A stretch of DNA of 64,000 nt, from the NCBI RefSeq assembly GCF_016863635.1, contig NZ_BOPG01000022.1:1-64000 (forward strand). Reading direction: 5' to 3'. The stretch's first letter is position 1. The number at the start of each line of letters is the position of its first letter. A program made the translations under genes and the position numbers. Positions 61,610 through 64,000 of the stretch are shown here, piece by piece. Source of the DNA: Virgisporangium aurantiacum. GTDB lineage: Bacteria; Actinomycetota; Actinomycetes; Mycobacteriales; Micromonosporaceae. The notes under the pieces were generated by a model that searched no databases, was not told the origin of the DNA, and was given only the letters and a program-made list of their open reading frames with translations.

Positions 61610-62614
61610 GTGGCACTATCGGGCATCACGCGCCATGGCGTCCTTGCAGCCATCGAGGAGTTCGATCGCCTCGGTCGCGAAGAGTTCCTCGCGAAATACC
61701 GGTTTGGTAAAGCCTTATCGTACTTCGTTTACCACAACGGAAAATTCTACGACTCGAAGGCGATCGCCGGCTATGCGCACGGCGAGATAGCGGGCGAGTC
61801 ACGCTGGACGACGGATGACTTCACTGGCGGAGAAGCGTCGGTAGCGCGACACCTGCGCGATCGTCTTGGATTCGAGTTCATCGTCCAAACCGTGGATTGG
61901 ACGCGCGACGAACTCGTACTTGCGTGCGACCTTGTCTGGGCAAATGACTGGCACGAATTGCGGGCCGAGTATCCGCAAGTCATAGAACTGTCGGCCCTTT
62001 TGAGACGCTATTGGGCCAGCACGCTTGAGCGTCGAGAAACCAACTTCCGAAGCCCGAATAGCGTGGGCCGCAAGACCTCCGACATCGCCACGCAGCACCC
62101 GGACCACAAAGGACGGCCGACTCGCGGTGGCAAGTTGGATCGTTTAGTGCTGGCGGAGTTTATGGCAAACCCGCAGGCATTGCACGAGGAGGCTATGGCC
62201 CTGCGTGCGGCAATCGTCGACGGAGAAACCCTCGATATCACGGCCGCAAGAAAGGACGAAGTCGATGTCGAGTCCGGCGCTCAAGAAGGTCGGCTTCTCG
62301 AGCAGCGTTCTCTCCGATACGAGCGCAAACCTGCGTTGCGCAATCGGACGATCAAAGCCTTCAAGAAGAAGTACGGCTTCGTGGCCTGTGAAGCGTGCCG
62401 GTTTGACTTCTCAAAATTCTACGGCCTCCGCGGCGAAGGGTTCATAGAGTGTCACCACAGAACCCCATTGTCACAGTCTGGAGTCACGGAGACGATGCCC
62501 GGCGACTTGATATTGCTGTGCTCTAACTGTCACCGAATGGTGCACTGCAAGCGTCCATGGTTGACGGTCGCGCAACTGCTCGACCTGGTCCGCACAAACG
62601 GCGCAACGCCGTGA
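61610..62614 (+). CDS. HNH endonuclease with McrA-like N-terminal domain (predicted type IV restriction)
   Basis: 334 residues. The N-terminal ~90 (LSGITRHGVLAAIEEFDRLGREEFLAKYRFGKALSYFVYHNGKFYDSKAIAGYAHGE... FTGGEASVARHLRDRLGFEF) looks like the head domain of ScoMcrA-type enzymes. A middle domain (WTRDELVLACDLV... IELSALLRRY... NFRSPNSVGRKTSDIATQHPDHKG) may recognise modified DNA. The C-terminal HNH nuclease is complete: ACRFDFSKFYG, IECHHRTPLSQ, LILLCSNCHRMVH. Codon use is visibly less GC-rich than the chromosome around it, which suggests transfer. It is the cargo of the second cassette and probably cleaves modified foreign DNA (inference). Confidence 0.85.
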   Translation: MALSGITRHGVLAAIEEFDRLGREEFLAKYRFGKALSYFVYHNGKFYDSKAIAGYAHGEIAGESRWTTDDFTGGEASVARHLRDRLGFEFIVQTVDWTRDELVLACDLVWANDWHELRAEYPQVIELSALLRRYWASTLERRETNFRSPNSVGRKTSDIATQHPDHKGRPTRGGKLDRLVLAEFMANPQALHEEAMALRAAIVDGETLDITAARKDEVDVESGAQEGRLLEQRSLRYERKPALRNRTIKAFKKKYGFVACEACRFDFSKFYGLRGEGFIECHHRTPLSQSGVTETMPGDLILLCSNCHRMVHCKRPWLTVAQLLDLVRTNGATP

Positions 62615-62700
62615 CCCACCAAGCGCGTTGTGCGCGGCAAGATCGCCGGGCGATACCAGCAGCGATCACCGGTCGCCCATGATCACCCTGTAGCTGCGCT

Positions 62701-62711
62701 TGTAGCAACGG
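62701..62711 (+). repeat. Arm-type repeat R2 (TGTAGCAACGG, followed by C)
   Basis: TGTAGCAACGG, 81 nt before core copy 3, the same spacing as R1 to core 2. Confidence 0.88.
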
Positions 62712-62792
62712 CGGGAGACCAGCCGACACGAACGGAGATCGACAGACCCGTCTCCAGCCAACTCGGCAGCACGAGAGCCGGACCGTGCTGGA

Positions 62793-62835
62793 CCTTACAA
62801 GCGGGGGTCGCAAGTTCGAACCTTGCCGCGCCCAC
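62793..62835 (+). repeat. Att-like core, copy 3
   Basis: 43 bp, identical to the other copies except for one G missing in the G-run. Confidence 0.93.
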
Positions 62836-62875
62836 ACCCTGACCAGCGGAGATTGCTGGCGTCGCGGCACTTCGC

Positions 62876-62886
62876 TGTAGCAACGG
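62876..62886 (+). repeat. Arm-type repeat L3 (TGTAGCAACGG, followed by G)
   Basis: TGTAGCAACGG, 40 nt after core copy 3. Confidence 0.88.
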
Positions 62887-62958
62887 GCAGAGGTTCGTGA
62901 CGGCGGAGGTTCCACCACGCCGCCGCCCCTACCAAGCCGCTGACGTGCTGAACGCACA

Positions 62959-63216
62959 ATGAGCGTCGTGGACGACTGGGACACCGCTGCGCAGGCGGCG
63001 GAACAGCGTGGCGATCTGCATAAGGCGATCGAGTTGGTCGGCTCTGTTGCCGAGTGCTACAGCAGAGATCCTTACCTGCACAACGCACATCTGTGGCACC
63101 TGGATCTTCTCGCCAGAGCTGGGCGCCTCGACGAGCTTGCCAGTCTGGGAGAGAGCGATGTTCACGCCCGACGACGGCTGGACAGGGCGCTCCGCGACAT
63201 GGATCGCGACACCTGA
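62959..63216 (+). CDS. Short TPR-like protein, possibly truncated
   Basis: 85 residues: VDDWDTAAQAAEQRGDLHKAIELVGSVAECYSRDPYLHNAHLWHLDLLARAGRLDELASLGESDVHARRRLDRALRDMDRDT. The two helix pairs resemble the first repeats of longer actinobacterial TPR-type proteins, so this may be an N-terminal fragment of a larger gene. No ribosome-binding site is clear. It lies between L3 and R3 and would be the cargo of the third unit. Confidence 0.6.
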   Translation: MSVVDDWDTAAQAAEQRGDLHKAIELVGSVAECYSRDPYLHNAHLWHLDLLARAGRLDELASLGESDVHARRRLDRALRDMDRDT

Positions 63217-63287
63217 CATCAGCCGCATGTGTCCCCGCCGGCCAAGGCTCCAAGGTGACGTCCACGGCGTTCGCTGACTCTCGTTCG

Positions 63288-63298
63288 TGTAGCAACGG
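63288..63298 (+). repeat. Arm-type repeat R3 (TGTAGCAACGG, followed by C)
   Basis: TGTAGCAACGG of the R type, but with no core 81 nt downstream. Confidence 0.85.
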
Positions 63299-63349
63299 CG
63301 CCGCCCGACGGATGTCGATAGCCGCCACCCGAGCTGACCCAGGTCCCCA

Positions 63350-63426
63350 GTTGATCTTTGGACTGGGCGCTCAGGCACGTTTCCCCGCATTGATGAAGGG
63401 CCTCAGCGCCCAGTCAGAAGATCAAC
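63350..63426. terminator. Large stem-loop at the right edge of the array
   Basis: 26-nt arms (63350-63375 and 63401-63426) match at 23 positions; outer part GTTGATCTT, inner part GACTGGGCGCT. It belongs to the GATCTT-type hairpins seen elsewhere in the window. Confidence 0.8.
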
Positions 63427-63556
63427 TCCGACGACCCGGCGGGAAGACTGCCGATGGTGAACGCTGAGATCTCAAGGGGCGCGCCGTTGTCATGAACTGC
63501 GGTCCGGAAGAAGTGTTCGCCTGGCTCGGCGGGCCGCGCGTCGTGCGTGCAGTGGT

Positions 63557-63562
63557 TAAGCT
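63557..63562 (+). promoter_or_regulatory. Predicted -10 box for the zinc-finger gene
   Basis: TAAGCT followed by 7 nt and GTG at 63570; this spacing decides for the GTG as a leaderless start. Confidence 0.6.
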
Positions 63563-63569
63563 GCCTCAC

Positions 63570-63848
63570 GTGAACCAGTTCATGCAGTGTCCGAAGTGCC
63601 GGGGCACCATGCGTACCTACAACCGTAGCGGCGTGCAGATCGAGCAGTGCGACCACTGCCGCGGCATCTTCCTCGACTACGGCGAGCTCGAAGCGCTCAC
63701 CCGCCTGGAGTCCCAGTGGGGTGGGGGTGCGCCGCCCCCGCCGCCGGTGCACGGCCAGCCCGCCTGGGGGGCACCGGCACACGGGGGCTACGGCCATGGT
63801 CACGGCCACGGTCACCGCAGCTTCGGCCGCGTGCTGTTCTCCTCGTAG
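63570..63848 (+). CDS. TFIIB-type zinc-ribbon protein
   Basis: 92 residues. The zinc ribbon is MQCPKCRGTMRTYNRSGVQIEQCDHCRGIFLDYGELEALTRLE with both CxxC pairs. The C-terminal tail is Gly/Pro/His-rich (APPPPPVHGQPAWG, HGGYGHGHGHGHR) and could bind metal. The family is widespread and uncharacterised. The GTG at 63570 is preferred because of the TANNNT box; ATG 63582 would remove four residues. Confidence 0.88.
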   Translation: MNQFMQCPKCRGTMRTYNRSGVQIEQCDHCRGIFLDYGELEALTRLESQWGGGAPPPPPVHGQPAWGAPAHGGYGHGHGHGHRSFGRVLFSS

Positions 63849-63850
63849 AC

Positions 63851-63871
63851 GGCCGCTGCCGACCAGCGGCC
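63851..63871 (+). terminator. Hairpin between the zinc-ribbon gene and gltX
   Basis: 8-bp perfect stem GGCCGCTG / CAGCGGCC with a 5-nt loop, 3 nt after the stop codon. Confidence 0.65.
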
Positions 63872-63895
63872 GGAAAAGCGGTTCCGGCGCTCCGA

Positions 63896-63901
63896 TAGGC
63901 T
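63896..63901 (+). promoter_or_regulatory. Predicted -10 box, leaderless gltX
   Basis: TAGGCT followed by GGCGGG and the GTG start codon. Confidence 0.6.
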
Positions 63902-63907
63902 GGCGGG

Positions 63908-64000
63908 GTGACTGTTCGCGTACGGTTCGCCCCGTCGCCCACCGGTATGTTCCATGTCGGCGGTGCCCGCTCGGCCCTGCACAACTGGCTCTTCGCCAAG
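63908..64000 (+). CDS. gltX: Glutamyl-tRNA synthetase, N-terminal fragment (runs off window)
   Basis: 31 codons are visible: TVRVRFAPSPTGMFHVGGARSALHNW then LFAK. This is the class I synthetase N-terminus with the HIGH-type motif HVGG after APSPTG, typical of GluRS; the Phe-containing GMFHVGG form favours GluRS over GlnRS. It charges tRNA-Glu. The start is probably leaderless. The rest lies beyond the right edge. Confidence 0.93.
   Translation, partial: MTVRVRFAPSPTGMFHVGGARSALHNWLFAK

Larger units (their letters stand above)
62615..62958. other. Gene-free stretch: unit boundary 2/3
   Basis: Contains arm R2, an ~80-nt conserved end, core 3 and arm L3. No gene is seen. Confidence 0.75.
63217..63569. 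other. Gene-free stretch: right end of the array
   Basis: Contains arm R3 (63288) and the large stem-loop (63350-63426). No att-like core is found at the expected 81-nt distance. No gene is seen before 63570. Confidence 0.65.

Noticed and set aside
60925..62835. Second and third tRNA-Val genes
   Set aside because: Only the 3' part from the anticodon loop is present; no 5' acceptor or D arm precedes either copy.
59912..63426. Complete integrative element or prophage
   Set aside because: No integrase, excisionase, replication or structural phage gene is present; the units are about 1-2 kb with one gene each.

Overview
This is a 64 kb chromosomal window from a high-GC actinomycete. The evidence is strong C/G bias at third codon positions, many GTG/TTG starts, repeated leaderless promoters (TANNNT followed by 6-7 nt and the start codon), a type-A RNase P RNA of actinobacterial appearance, a homodimeric AceE, and gene blocks shared with other actinobacteria (RNase H/phosphatase - zinc ribbon - Nif3; aceE - DUF3052 - AhpE). 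A Micromonosporales-like organism fits best, but that is inference; nothing here fixes genus or species.

Layout. 1-4.8 kb: a CHAT/TPR protein (running off the left edge through a 12-bp tandem repeat), a divergent cytosolic subtilase, a small protein and a sigma factor, which look like one protease-signalling module. 4.8-11.8 kb: a membrane GGDEF/EAL protein, a secreted M6 metalloprotease, a secreted phytase-like esterase and a membrane protein. 11.9-25.8 kb: a complete arabinose/arabinan utilisation locus with GH51 and GH127 arabinofuranosidases, two ABC importers without their own ATPase, and AraB, AraD and AraA. Three copies of a TGTTAGCGNTAACA-type operator sit at its three promoters. 25.8-33.5 kb: RecQ helicase, HAD hydrolase, YdeI-like protein, secreted M64 peptidase, amidase, an unknown protein and an S4 protein. 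33.5-35.4 kb: a GntR regulator facing a lower-GC operon that encodes a membrane-anchored protein with two ribbon-helix-helix-like repeats; a 19-bp perfect palindrome lies between them. 35.5-38.8 kb: TauE/SafE exporter, DUF4232-type lipoprotein, Ser/Thr kinase, ECF sigma factor. 38.85-39.24 kb: rnpB. 39.3-45.3 kb: a Uma2-family nuclease, the RNase H/zinc ribbon/Nif3 operon, and a flavoprotein/XRE regulator pair facing a Prim-Pol domain protein. 45.4-51.9 kb: a giant M50 protease with a FecR-like domain, Rrf2 regulator, NIPSNAP protein, aminoglycoside-phosphotransferase-like kinase and GH1 beta-glucosidase. 52-59.8 kb: AceE, two Gly/Cys-rich membrane proteins, YjbQ, NUDIX, a fused E1 alpha/beta 2-oxoacid dehydrogenase, DUF3052 protein and AhpE.

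59.9-63.4 kb is the most unusual part. A tRNA-Val(TAC) gene is followed by two further copies of its 3' 43-44 bp. Each copy is followed, after exactly 40 nt, by TGTAGCAACGGG, and each downstream copy is preceded, at exactly 81 nt, by TGTAGCAACGGC. These marks divide the region into small units carrying a Uma2 nuclease, an HNH/McrA-like endonuclease and a short TPR-like protein, with no recombinase gene in the window. I read this as a tRNA-anchored array of gene cassettes that would be moved in trans. The window ends with a zinc-finger protein and the start of a leaderless gltX.

Other structural themes are intergenic stem-loops that share a GATCTTG...CAAGATC arm, and a BIME-like doublet of inverted hairpins between aceE and the GH1 gene.
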